64,000 bases of DNA from RHKX01 sp963743875. GTDB taxonomy: Bacteria > Actinomycetota > Thermoleophilia > Solirubrobacterales > 70-9. Positions within the stretch are counted from its first letter, which is position 1; every line of letters starts with the position of its first letter. The stretch is from NCBI GenBank assembly GCA_963743875.1, contig CAVURM010000002.1:62001-126000 (forward strand), written 5' to 3'. This document shows, one piece after another, positions 27,068 to 35,101 of the stretch. Both the position numbers and the translations under genes were made by a program. The notes below the pieces were generated by a model. The model saw only the letters and a program-made list of their open reading frames with translations. It had not been told where the DNA came from and did no database searches.

Positions 27068-29662
27068 CTAGCGGAGCGCGCGAACGCCGAGCGGGAAGAC
27101 GTCGGTGATCACCCAGGCCTCGACCTGGTCGGGGATCTCGGTGCCGGCTGGCAGGCGCAGGTCGAGTCCGGTGATGTCGCCGCCCGAGCGCCGCAGGGTC
27201 GCCAGCCCGTTGTAGTCGAGGGGGAGCGGCCGATCGTCGGCGGCGTCGACGAGCATCACGTCGGCGGTGTGGCGCCTGGCGGCGAACTTCGCTCCGCGAT
27301 CGAGGTCGAGCCGGACCTGCACCGAGCCGTCGGCCCCGGCGGTCGGTCGCTGTAACTCCACCGATCCGATCCCCACGCCCTTCGGTCGCCGGTTCGCCGG
27401 TCCGCTGTAGCCGCTGGTCAGGTAGCTGCCGGACGAGATCAGCTTCTGATCCTGGTTGCAGAGCCCGGCGACGATCAGGGCCGCGCCCAGGTTCGGCACC
27501 TCCGGGCAGTTGACCTCGCCGTAGACGGCAGCTCCCGGGCCGACCCGTCGATCCGCGTCGAGACGGCCGCGGAACTGGAGCTGATCCAGCGGCACCGGGC
27601 CGAAGGTGAACAGAAGCTCGAAGCCTCGCTGCTCGAGGATGATCGAGTTGCCGACGTAGCGGCCGGTCAGCGGGAAGGCGAACTCGCTCTCGGAGTCGGC
27701 GACCCGCCGCCCCTGGCCGTCCTCCTTGGAGCCCACCACCCAGAGCAACAGCCGTCCGCGGTTGCCGTTCCCCGCCCTGGTGCGCGACAGCGTCCCCGTG
27801 ATCCAGTCGTAGCTGTCGAAGCCGATCTGGTTGACCGAGGGCAGAAGCGACGGCAGCGGCAGCGCGAGCCGGCTCAGGTTGAAGGCGCCAACGCGCTTGC
27901 GGCCCGTCGTCAGCGGCAGCCTGGTGCCGTGGCGGCGCTCGGTCGTGAACCGGATCCGATCCGAGAACGAGCCGCCCCCGCCGCCCGTGTACTGGCCGGT
28001 GAGATCGACGGTGTAGTCCGTGTCGGCGTCGAGAAAGCCCCTGGGCACGATGTGGAGGTCGCGCCCGTCGGCGGAGAGCTGCGCCGTGAAGGGGAACGGC
28101 GGATCGACGCTCTCGACCAGCGACTTCGCGTCCGGGCTCGGCTGCATCCGCACGTCCTGCGTCTCACCGGCCCGGCGCACGACCAGGCGGGACGTGATCG
28201 TGGTCGCCGTCGGTAGTCGCTGCGGGTAGCCGCTGGGTTCCGTCGAGCCGCCCGCCGTGACCGGCAGGGTGCGGGTGAGATCGTCGCCGAAGCGCTCTCC
28301 CGGGTCGGTCTCGCAGCGCTGGTCGTCGCTCCGGTTGCCGAGGCAATATTCGTAGGGGACGAAGTGGAGGGATCCATCCTCGCCGCCGATCCAGATGCCC
28401 CGCTTGCCGAGCGCGGGGCTGCCGTTGAGGTCGTTGCGATCGCGGAGCGTTCGGCTCTTCGGCGTCGTGTCGTAGGACCAGCGGCGGGAGCCGTCGCGAG
28501 CGTCGATCGCGTACAGCAGGCCGTTCGAGGAGCCGACGTAGAGGATCCGGCCGGACTCGCCCTTCGGCGGGAGGCCGAGGACCGGGGAGGAGCGGATCGC
28601 GTCGCCCGTGTCGTAGCGCCAGATCAGGTCGCCGTCGGGGTCGAGCTTGTAGATGGACCCGTCCGCGGAGGCGACGTAGATCGCGACCGTGTCGCCGGCG
28701 TCGTCTTCCTCCAGCGCCGCCGACGCGTAGATGTGGTCGCTCGTCTTGAACTTCCACCGCTCCGCGCCCGTCGCCGGGTCGAGCGCGTAGAGGTTGCCGT
28801 CGAACGATCCGATGTAGACGGTCCCGTCCCCTCCGATCGCCGCCGAGGCGGCGTTGAATCCGATCGTGAACTTGTTCCACAGCGACGCTCCGGCCGAGTC
28901 GATCCCGTAGAGGAAGGTGTCGACGGAGCCGAAGAAGATCCGGCCGGCGTCGTCGATCGCCGCGGCCGACCAGACGGCGTTCCCGGTCGGAGAGTTCCAC
29001 AGCTCCTCCCCCTCGGGGCTGATCGCGTACATGCCGCCGCCCGTGTTGCCCGCGTAGAGGACGCCGTCGGGGCCGGTGACGACGTTGCCCTCCCACCAGT
29101 TGACGATCTGCCCGCCCTGCGGGGGCTTCTCGGTCCGGAACCGCCAGACGATCCGCTGCTTGCGGGAAAGGCCACTGCGCTCGGGGTCGCGCAGGCGGTA
29201 GATGTGCTCGTCGGCGGAGCCGAACGTCACGGTCGGCCCGCCGGCCTCGGGGTCGCGAGCACCGAGGGTCGCGGCCGAGTCGATGATCTCGCCGGTCTTC
29301 AGCTTCCAGCGCTGCTCGCCGTGGCGGTCGACGGCGTAGAAGCGACGATCGGCGGAGCCGAAGTAGGCCGTGTCATCCCCGTCGATCACCGGCGTCGAAA
29401 AGACGCCCTTGCCGGTCTTGAAGCGCCAGGGACGGGTCCCTGTGTGGTAGCGGGCGCGCAGCGGCGAGGATCCGGTGTTGCGGCGGTCCCGGCGCATCGC
29501 CGGCCACGGCGAGCTCTTCATGACGGGGGTGTCGTAGCTGAACGTCCGCGTCGCCCGGGCGCGATCGGGGGCCGCGGCGAGCGTGACGAGCAGCGCCCAG
29601 GCGGCGGCGACGGTCACGATCAGGATCGAACGGCGGCCGACAGCGTTCACGTTGCCGATCAT
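27068..29662 (-). CDS. Secreted PQQ-like beta-propeller repeat protein
   Basis: 864 residues. Signal/anchor ILIVTVAAAWALLVTLAA at the N-terminus. Residues about 60-450 contain repeats of the outer-membrane-assembly/PQQ propeller type, each with a pattern like TGKGVFSTPVIDGDDTAYFGS, DGTVYIGSFDGNLYALDP, WRYDTGDAIRSSPVLG and LLYAIDARDGSRRW. Residues about 500-864 form a different beta-rich region with Ig-like features (ADTDYTVDLTGQYTGGG) and CNQDQKLISSG. No PQQ-dehydrogenase catalytic motif is seen, so a structural or binding role outside the cell is more likely. The gene is intact despite its length, in contrast to the frameshifted loci. Confidence 0.82.
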   Translation of the reverse strand: MIGNVNAVGRRSILIVTVAAAWALLVTLAAAPDRARATRTFSYDTPVMKSSPWPAMRRDRRNTGSSPLRARYHTGTRPWRFKTGKGVFSTPVIDGDDTAYFGSADRRFYAVDRHGEQRWKLKTGEIIDSAATLGARDPEAGGPTVTFGSADEHIYRLRDPERSGLSRKQRIVWRFRTEKPPQGGQIVNWWEGNVVTGPDGVLYAGNTGGGMYAISPEGEELWNSPTGNAVWSAAAIDDAGRIFFGSVDTFLYGIDSAGASLWNKFTIGFNAASAAIGGDGTVYIGSFDGNLYALDPATGAERWKFKTSDHIYASAALEEDDAGDTVAIYVASADGSIYKLDPDGDLIWRYDTGDAIRSSPVLGLPPKGESGRILYVGSSNGLLYAIDARDGSRRWSYDTTPKSRTLRDRNDLNGSPALGKRGIWIGGEDGSLHFVPYEYCLGNRSDDQRCETDPGERFGDDLTRTLPVTAGGSTEPSGYPQRLPTATTITSRLVVRRAGETQDVRMQPSPDAKSLVESVDPPFPFTAQLSADGRDLHIVPRGFLDADTDYTVDLTGQYTGGGGGSFSDRIRFTTERRHGTRLPLTTGRKRVGAFNLSRLALPLPSLLPSVNQIGFDSYDWITGTLSRTRAGNGNRGRLLLWVVGSKEDGQGRRVADSESEFAFPLTGRYVGNSIILEQRGFELLFTFGPVPLDQLQFRGRLDADRRVGPGAAVYGEVNCPEVPNLGAALIVAGLCNQDQKLISSGSYLTSGYSGPANRRPKGVGIGSVELQRPTAGADGSVQVRLDLDRGAKFAARRHTADVMLVDAADDRPLPLDYNGLATLRRSGGDITGLDLRLPAGTEIPDQVEAWVITDVFPLGVRALR

Positions 29663-29706
29663 CGCACGGATCCGGATCAGATCCGACCGCTCCGCGAGGC
29701 GAACGG

Positions 29707-29997
29707 TCAGCGATTGGCGGCCGGCGAGTCGCTCGAACGTCCGTCGACGATCGCGAGGACTGCCACCAGGTCACGGTCTGGGTAGAACCGATAGATGACG
29801 ATCATCCAGCGCCACGGGCCAAGCAGGAATCTGCGACCGGCGAGTGCTCCAGCGAGGGGCGCTCCAAGCTCCGGGAAGTCCTCGAGTGGCAGCAGTGAGC
29901 GCTGGACCCGCGCGACCGTGTGATCAGGGAGCTGGTGGCTGCGGATCAGCGCCTGAAGCTCGGCGGCCGCGGCTTCGGTCACGACCACTCGCGCCAT
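29707..29997 (-). CDS. RelE/ParE-family toxin
   Basis: 96 residues. Family traits: N-terminal VVVTEAAAAELQALI helix, basic/hydrophobic middle, a Pro/Gly-rich strand (LAGRRFLLGPWRWMIVIYRF) and the final beta strand DLVAVLAIVDGR. Known: RelE toxins cleave mRNA on the ribosome and ParE toxins poison gyrase; the sequence does not decide which. It is 6 bases downstream of the small acidic gene at 30004, giving the usual antitoxin-then-toxin order. Confidence 0.7.
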   Translation of the reverse strand: MARVVVTEAAAAELQALIRSHQLPDHTVARVQRSLLPLEDFPELGAPLAGALAGRRFLLGPWRWMIVIYRFYPDRDLVAVLAIVDGRSSDSPAANR

Positions 29998-30003
29998 TCG
30001 CCG

Positions 30004-30210
30004 CTAGAGATCTCGCAGCTCGACGACCGCTTCGGACGCCACCTCGTCCTCGGCCCGATCGAGCCGGGCCGGGAGGCCGGGGATGCCCTCGAGGATGTCG
30101 GTGATGGATTCGGCGTCAGGGTCGGATTCATCGATCGCTGCCGAGAGCAGCGATCGAGCCAAGGTTCCATCGGGAACGTGGGCGCGGTCGCACCCGAACT
30201 CCGCCGGCAC
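30004..30210 (-). CDS. Antitoxin partner of the RelE/ParE toxin
   Basis: 68 residues from a GTG at 30210. Acidic (many Asp/Glu), with a C-terminal helix RLDRAEDEVASEAVVELRDL likely to wrap around the toxin. The N-terminal part shows no recognisable DNA-binding fold, and an upstream or internal start is possible. Function is assigned from size, charge and position before the toxin gene. Confidence 0.5.
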   Translation of the reverse strand: MPAEFGCDRAHVPDGTLARSLLSAAIDESDPDAESITDILEGIPGLPARLDRAEDEVASEAVVELRDL

Positions 30211-30254
30211 CGCGCCGCAGACGCTACATTCGAGCCTCCCTAACCTTCATCGGC

Positions 30255-30827
30255 ATGAGGGATATCTTCGGTCCACCGCTGCGGGCGGCAGCGTTCACCG
30301 CCTTCCTCGCGGGGGTGGCGTGGCTCTTCCTCAAGCCGCCGTCGATGGACGGAGCCGTCGGCCTGCTGACCATCCTGGCGGCCGTCGTGGTGATCGTGTT
30401 CGTGACCGCGTGGATCACCGCGTCCCTGGTCGGCAAGGAGATGTCTGAGGCGGAGTTTCAGCGCCTCGCCGATCGCAGTGACGCGCTCGCTTCGCTGCCG
30501 CCGCCCGATCAGCCGCCGAGCGAGTTCGACGAGCTCGTCATCGAGGCCCTTGACGACCTGCCGGAGGAGTTCCGAGAGGTGCTGAAGACAACGCCGGTCA
30601 CGGTCTCCAATCGCGGTCACGAGTTCCACGCCTACGGCCACTACATCGGCGGCACGGTCGCCCGCGACAGCTACGCCGACCACATCGTCGTCTACCGGGA
30701 CACCCTCGAGCGGGATTTCGGTCACGACCCCGAGCTGCTCCGGGCGCAGGTCGTCCGTACGGTCCGGCACGAGCTCGCCCACCACCTGGGCTGGGATGAG
30801 CGCGGGGTCCGCGACCTCGGCCTCTGA
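30255..30827 (+). CDS. Membrane-anchored zincin-like metallopeptidase
   Basis: 190 residues, ATG 30255. Two N-terminal membrane helices (AAAFTAFLAGVAWLF and GLLTILAAVVVIVFVTAWITA) are followed by a soluble domain of the small zincin-like family: FDELVIEALDDLPEEF, DTLERDFGHD and the zinc-binding RHELAHHLGWDE (His-Glu-x-x-His plus a downstream Asp). Known: stand-alone members are about 110-150 residues and soluble, so the membrane anchor is an addition. Substrate unknown. It lies divergently from the toxin pair and convergently with the next secreted protein gene (13-base gap). Confidence 0.82.
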   Translation: MRDIFGPPLRAAAFTAFLAGVAWLFLKPPSMDGAVGLLTILAAVVVIVFVTAWITASLVGKEMSEAEFQRLADRSDALASLPPPDQPPSEFDELVIEALDDLPEEFREVLKTTPVTVSNRGHEFHAYGHYIGGTVARDSYADHIVVYRDTLERDFGHDPELLRAQVVRTVRHELAHHLGWDERGVRDLGL

Positions 30828-30840
30828 CGACCGATACGGC

Positions 30841-31446
30841 TCAGTCGCTGATGCCGGTCACGTCGCCGATCTCGACGGCGACGATGTTCGCCGAGTTGAC
30901 CCGGGTTCCTGAGGCGGGATTCGTCTTCGAGCACTGAAGCTGGAGCGCCTGCCCGTCGGTCACGTCGAAGAGGGCCGTGAGCGTGAAGTTCTCCGGCTCC
31001 GCGGAGGGATTCACGTACTGCGTTCGCGTGGTCGCCGTGGAGCCGATCCCTCCGGCGCCGTTGATCAGGCGGCAGTCGACATTGCTGTCGAGTGCGTTGA
31101 CGGTTTGGACCTGGACCGTGGCGGTGGCGAAGTATGCGCCCGGCGGGACGTCGAGGCTGACGACCGTCGAGCCGAAGAGGCTCGAGCTGAAGCTGTCGTA
31201 ATTGACCGAGCCGCTCGCCTGGAACCCCTGAATCGGACCGGGCAGGACCCCGCTCGCCAAGTCCTCGCCCTTCAGCGTCGCGTTCTTCACCTTCGCGCTG
31301 GTCACGGCGTCCTTCTTGAGCTGCTTCGTGCCGACGCTGTGCTTCCCGATCTTGCCGGCCGCGTAGGCACCCCCGCCGAGGAGGACGACGAAGGCGAGCA
31401 GCGTGACCATCACGTTCGCGTACGTCAGCTTTGGACGGATTCTCAT
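30841..31446 (-). CDS. Secreted protein of the KRPKLTYANVM family
   Basis: 201 residues. N-terminus MRIRPKLTYANVMVTLLAFV with LLGGGAYAAGKIGKHSVGTKQLKKDAV and KVKNATLKGEDLASGVL. This is a highly characteristic signal peptide plus pentapeptide-like SVGTKQLKKDAV linker found in many paralogues in Thermoleophilia. The C-terminal half is a beta-rich domain (DVPPGAYFATATVQVQ, CRLINGAGG, LQCSKTNPASGTRVN) with cysteines, probably surface exposed. Function unknown. A 5' stub of another member is at 4620-4691. Confidence 0.78.
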   Translation of the reverse strand: MRIRPKLTYANVMVTLLAFVVLLGGGAYAAGKIGKHSVGTKQLKKDAVTSAKVKNATLKGEDLASGVLPGPIQGFQASGSVNYDSFSSSLFGSTVVSLDVPPGAYFATATVQVQTVNALDSNVDCRLINGAGGIGSTATTRTQYVNPSAEPENFTLTALFDVTDGQALQLQCSKTNPASGTRVNSANIVAVEIGDVTGISD

Positions 31447-31527
31447 GGCGAGTCTGCCGAGTGTAGTCGCACTTCGGGGCCGGGCGTGCGCCTTGACAAT
31501 CCTTGCGCCGGAGACGAAGGTGACGAC

Positions 31528-32281
31528 ATGGCGGCGGAGCTGATCATCGACCCCCGATTCTGCGGCCCCGCCGGCTACGGAAACGGCGGCTACTGCTGCG
31601 GCATCTTCGCGAATGAGCTGGAGGGCCCGGCCGAGGTGACGCTGCGGGCACCCGTCCAGCTGGACAAGTCCTACGTTGCGGTGCGCGACGGGGAGGGCCT
31701 GACGATTCAGGCCGATGACGGCTCGCTCGTCGCCCAGGTGGCTCCGGTCGGTCCGCTCGATGATCTCGAGCCCCCGGTCCGGCCCTCGGCCGAGCGAGGC
31801 TCGCGCCGCCGCCGAGGGCTCACCGTTCAGGACCGACGCCCATCCGTACCCCGGCTGCTTCGTCTGTGGTCCCGAACACCCCCACGGCCTGCAGATCCAG
31901 GTCGGAGTCGATTCCGGGTCACGAGACTGCTGCGGCCGCCGCCTTCACCCCTGACGATTCCCTGCCGTCGGTCGACGGGGAGCTGCGGCCCGAACTGGTC
32001 TGGGCCGCCCTCGACTGCCCGAGCTTCGTGCCGAGCCTGTGGTCCGATGATCCGGTCCTGCATGGGGCGGCTCACCGCGGAGCTGCTCGCCCCCGTCCCG
32101 ATCGGCGAAGAGGTGGTCGCGGTTGCCTGGGAGACCGGGTCGCGAGGGGCGGAAGCTTCATTCGGCGAGCGCGCTGATCGATTCCCACGGCGAGCTGCTG
32201 GCGCGGGCACGCGCCCTCTGGTTCCGCGTCCCCGCCAAGCCTCGGCAGCCCGGCGATGCGGGCGACGGCGATGCGAGATAG
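31528..32281 (+). pseudogene. Hotdog/thioesterase-like protein broken by several frameshifts
   Basis: From ATG 31528: AAELIIDPRFCGPAGYGNGG, GIFANELEGPAEVTLRAPV and GLTIQADDGSLVAQV are in one frame. The next pieces need three or four single-base shifts: ARAAAEGSPFRTDAHPYPGCFVCGPEHPHGLQIQ, AAAFTPDDSLPSVDGELRPELVWAALDCPSF, LTAELLAPVPIGEEVVAVAWE and LIDSHGELLARARALWFRVP, ending at TAG 32279-32281. In order they make one protein of about 250 residues with a FVCGP motif and a PaaI-like C-terminal half. Known: such proteins are acyl-CoA thioesterase-like hotdog folds. As written the gene is not functional. Confidence 0.6.
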
Positions 32282-32293
32282 GGTCGTCTCGCC

Positions 32294-32883
32294 ATGCGAA
32301 AGCTGCAGAGCCAGGGCGTCCACCACATCACGATCACGGGAGCCGATCGGCAGACCTCGATCGACTTCTGGGAGGGCCTGCTCGGCATGCCGTTCGTGTT
32401 CGAGCAGCCGAACCTCGACAACGAGGCCGAGAGCCATCTCTACTTCGATCCCGGCGACGGCCGGCTGATCACGATCTTCACCAACGAGGAGCGCGAGGGC
32501 AACCCGGAGCGGACCCCGACTGGACCCCGGATGCGTCCACCACGTGGCGATCTCCGTCTCGCAGGCGACCTTCAACCAGGCGGTCGAGCGGCTCGACGAG
32601 CGCGGGATCGAGCACAGCGAGGTCAAGGACCGGGGGTTCATGGACTCGATCTACTTCAAGGACCCGCTCGGCCTGCTGATCGAGCTCGCCTCCTATCGCT
32701 TCGAGCCCCCGGCAGGCACACTCCCACGCCGACGTATTGCTCGAGGCTCACAGGATCCGGATCGAGCGCGGCGACTACAACATCGCCCAGATCCACCTCG
32801 CCGATGCGATCGAGATCCTCGTCACCCGATCGCAGGCGTCCCTGTCTGAGGATCGGGCGCCGAAGGATCCATACGGATCCTGA
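32294..32883 (+). CDS. VOC (glyoxalase/dioxygenase superfamily) protein, two frameshifts
   Basis: ATG 32294 begins QSQGVHHITITGADRQTSID then FWEGLLGMPFVFEQPNLD and YFDPGDGRLITIF. A shift near 32520 leads to HHVAISVSQATFNQAVERL, GIEHSEVKDRGFMDSIYF and DPLGLLIELASYRF. A second near 32715 gives ADVLLEAHRIRIERGDYNIA and the end at TGA 32881-32883. Two babbab repeats with metal ligands His (HHIT), His (HHVA region) and Glu (LIELAS) fit the vicinal-oxygen-chelate fold. Substrate unknown. It starts 13 bases after the broken hotdog gene, so they probably formed one operon. Confidence 0.68.
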
Positions 32884-32926
32884 CGGGTCTGACTGGAAGG
32901 CCGTCGTCGGGGTAGGGAAAGGAACC

Positions 32927-32955
32927 TGTACAACTCAGACGATGAGTTGTACAAT
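32927..32955 (+). promoter_or_regulatory. Palindromic operator overlapping a leaderless promoter
   Basis: TGTACAACTC (32927-32936) and GAGTTGTACA (32944-32953) form a perfect 10-bp inverted repeat with a 7-base spacer. It overlaps a possible -35 (tgtaca, 32927-32932) and, after exactly 17 bases, a good -10 TACAAT (32950-32955). Transcription would start about at the antitoxin ATG at 32962, giving a leaderless mRNA. Phd-type antitoxins typically bind such palindromes to repress their own operon. Confidence 0.72.
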
Positions 32956-32961
32956 AGGGCC

Positions 32962-33210
32962 ATGGCGACTTTCAGTATCAGCAAGGCGCGGGAAGAACTG
33001 GCCGACGCTGTCGACCTCTGCCGGACCGAGGCCGTGTTCCTCGAGCGCCGTGGCGAGCCGGCGGCCGTCCTTGTCAGTCCCGAGCGTTACGAAGAGATGG
33101 TGGACGCACTTGAGGACGCCGAGGACGTCGCTGCCTTCGATGCGGCGATGGACGAAGAGGGCCCGAACATCCCCTGGCGAGAGGTCAAGGCCGACCTCGG
33201 CTGGAGTTGA
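32962..33210 (+). CDS. Phd/YefM-family antitoxin
   Basis: 82 residues from ATG 32962. N-terminal Phd fold: ATFSISKAREELADAVDLC, VFLERRGEPAAVLVSPERYEEM. The acidic C-terminal tail (LEDAEDVAAFDAAMDEEG) is the expected toxin-neutralising segment. Known: it binds its own operator and the RelE-type toxin. An ATG five codons upstream overlaps the -10 box, which is why 32962 is preferred. Its stop overlaps the toxin start. Confidence 0.88.
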   Translation: MATFSISKAREELADAVDLCRTEAVFLERRGEPAAVLVSPERYEEMVDALEDAEDVAAFDAAMDEEGPNIPWREVKADLGWS

Positions 33211-33467
33211 CCAGGTACCGGATCGAGCTCAGGCCGGCCGCAGTTCGTGCGCTGCGCAAGCTCGATCCTCCGATGCGCCGTCGGTTGCAGGGAGCCATCG
33301 CGCTACTTGCGGAGGATCCGCGCCCACCGGCGGCACGTGCGTTGAAGGGGAGGCCCGGCCTCCGGGTCAGGGTCGGTGATTACCGAATCATCTACACGGT
33401 GAAAGATGACGTCTTATTGGTGATCGTCGTCACGCTCGGCCATCGGCGGGAGATCTATCGGCGCTGA
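33207..33467 (+). CDS. RelE-family toxin
   Basis: 86 residues, TTG start overlapping the antitoxin stop (TTGA), a translational coupling typical of toxin-antitoxin operons. RelE fold: YRIELRPAAVRALRKLDP, RLQGAIALLAEDPRPP, LKGRPGLRVRVGDYRIIYTV and LLVIVVTLGHRREIYRR. The conserved basic and Tyr residues near the C-terminus (HRREIYR) suggest ribosome-dependent mRNA cleavage. Its 3' end overlaps the convergent DHFR-like gene by 13 bases. Confidence 0.88.
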   Translation: MTRYRIELRPAAVRALRKLDPPMRRRLQGAIALLAEDPRPPAARALKGRPGLRVRVGDYRIIYTVKDDVLLVIVVTLGHRREIYRR

Positions 33468-34003
33468 GGCTTGACGCGGTAATGAAGATGAACCATGCCG
33501 CCGTCGAAACGCCGTTCATCCAGCAGCTCCAGTTGGATGCGAACACCTTCGGGAAGGGACCGGCTTCCGCCGCCCACGACGATGGGCGCGACGAACTGGT
33601 GGCACTCGTCGACCAGGCGGGCCTTGAGCGCCTGGACGGCGAGGTTGGGACCTCCCACGGTGATGTCGCGTTCCGCTGCCTCCTTCATCGCCCGAACCGC
33701 CCTGGGATCGAAGTCCCGCTCGATACGCGTTCTGGCGCTGGCAGGCGTCTCGAGCGTCCTGGAGTACACGACCTTGTCGGCCGCCTGCCAGATCTCGGCG
33801 AAGTCCCGGACGAACGGCGGCTGGTCGGCGATCGTGTGTGCGGTCTCCCAGTAGACCATCGTCTCGTACATCCGGCGTCCATAGAGGTAGGTGCCGACCG
33901 GCCGCTCGAGGTCGTTGAAGAAGGTATGCACCTCCTCGTCCGGCGCAGCCCAGTCGAAGTTGTCGTCCTCGTCAGCGACGTAGCCGTCGAGGGACGTGAT
34001 CAC
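33455..34003 (-). CDS. DHFR-like (RibD C-terminal) reductase family protein
   Basis: 182 residues from the GTG at 34003. Immediately upstream the frame continues in typical style (VAKLIYSVITSLDGYVAD), but no ATG/GTG is found there, so either a start codon has been lost or the internal GTG is used. Marks: TYLYGRRMYETMVYWETAH, FAEIWQAADKVVYSRTL, ITVGGPNLAVQALKARLVDE and FVAPIVVGGGSRSLPEGVR. Known: NAD(P)H-dependent reductase fold, substrates mostly unknown. Related to but clearly different from the protein at 8728-9333. Confidence 0.8.
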   Translation of the reverse strand: MITSLDGYVADEDDNFDWAAPDEEVHTFFNDLERPVGTYLYGRRMYETMVYWETAHTIADQPPFVRDFAEIWQAADKVVYSRTLETPASARTRIERDFDPRAVRAMKEAAERDITVGGPNLAVQALKARLVDECHQFVAPIVVGGGSRSLPEGVRIQLELLDERRFDGGMVHLHYRVKPQRR

Positions 34004-34080
34004 CGAGTAGATCAGCTTCGCGACGACGAGCCCCGATCCGGGCGGGTGGATTGCATCCCGCGATAAACCCGGGACATCAT

Positions 34081-35013
34081 TCAGCCGAACCTGCCGCGCT
34101 CGAGTGCATCGGCCAGCGCTTCGGGGTCGTAGCCGGGAAGCTCGCCGGTGGTCTCGGTGCCCTCGACGTAGGCCGCCATCGCCCGTTCGGACGGCTCGGT
34201 GACCAGCGCCGACATGAACTCGGCCCGCTCGAGTCGCAGCCCTGCCGGCAGGGTCTGGGCGCCGCCGATGTAGACGGCTCGCTTGACGCCGGCGATTCCC
34301 GCCTTCGGCCGACGCGCGAGGCGGGTCGCTACCTCCAGTGCGCGGTCGAGCAACTGCCCTGCGGGGACGACTTCGTCAACCAGGCCCAGATCGGCGGCCT
34401 GCTCCGGGTCCAACGGGCCGCCGTCGAGGCAGAGATGAAGTGCTCTTCCGGTGCCGAGCAGCCGTGTCAATCGCTGCGTGCCGCCGCCGCCGGGAGGAAA
34501 GCCGAACAGCACCTCGGGCTGACCGATCGAGAATGGCCCCGCCGCCATCAGCCGCATATCGCAGGCGAGGGCCAACTCGCAGCCGCCGCCCATGGCCGAA
34601 CCGTTGATCGCCGCAACGATCACCGCGCCGCAGGTGTTGAAGCGCAGCAGGATCTCGCCGAAGCGCTCGGCCGCCGACAACCCCGCCGCCGGAGTGCGCT
34701 CGAGCGCGCTGCGACCGCCGGGCAGTCGCCGGACCGCGCCGACCGCACCGAGTGAGGCGCGGGCAGCCGACGGACCGACGTTGGGGGCCTGCCTCGCGCC
34801 GTCGAGCAGCTCAGCGATGTCGTAGTGGGCGACGAATCGCTCGGCGTGCTCACCGGTGATGACGATCCCGGTCACCGCCTCGTCGGACTCGGCCCGTTCG
34901 ACGAGTTGCTCGAGGCCGGCGACGATCCCGTCGTCCATCAGTCCGTGCGGCGGATTGGAGATGGTCGCCAGAAGCACCCCCTCGCCGCCTTGCTCGACTC
35001 GCACCTCACCCAT
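34081..35013 (-). CDS. Enoyl-CoA hydratase/isomerase family protein (crotonase)
   Basis: 310 residues. Crotonase core: VLLATISNPPHGLMDD, VTGIVITGEHAERFVAHYD, VIVAAINGSAMGGGCELALACD (oxyanion-hole Gly) and FSIGQPEVLFGFPPGGGGTQRL. One of the two catalytic glutamates is present (GQPE); the second, normally near AMEM, is replaced in RALHLCLDGG. An insert (QAPNVGPSAARASLGAVG) makes it longer than the usual 260 residues. A single-Glu crotonase may be an isomerase, hydrolase or decarboxylase rather than a hydratase. Divergent from the heliorhodopsin gene with an 88-base shared upstream region. Confidence 0.85.
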   Translation of the reverse strand: MGEVRVEQGGEGVLLATISNPPHGLMDDGIVAGLEQLVERAESDEAVTGIVITGEHAERFVAHYDIAELLDGARQAPNVGPSAARASLGAVGAVRRLPGGRSALERTPAAGLSAAERFGEILLRFNTCGAVIVAAINGSAMGGGCELALACDMRLMAAGPFSIGQPEVLFGFPPGGGGTQRLTRLLGTGRALHLCLDGGPLDPEQAADLGLVDEVVPAGQLLDRALEVATRLARRPKAGIAGVKRAVYIGGAQTLPAGLRLERAEFMSALVTEPSERAMAAYVEGTETTGELPGYDPEALADALERGRFG

Positions 35014-35101
35014 CGGTCCGAGGCTATCGCGCCGGTGCCCTACCCGGTCGGTCGGAGAACCGCTCGAAAGCCGAAGGTGGCCGGTGCGTAGGGTGGGCCG
35101 A

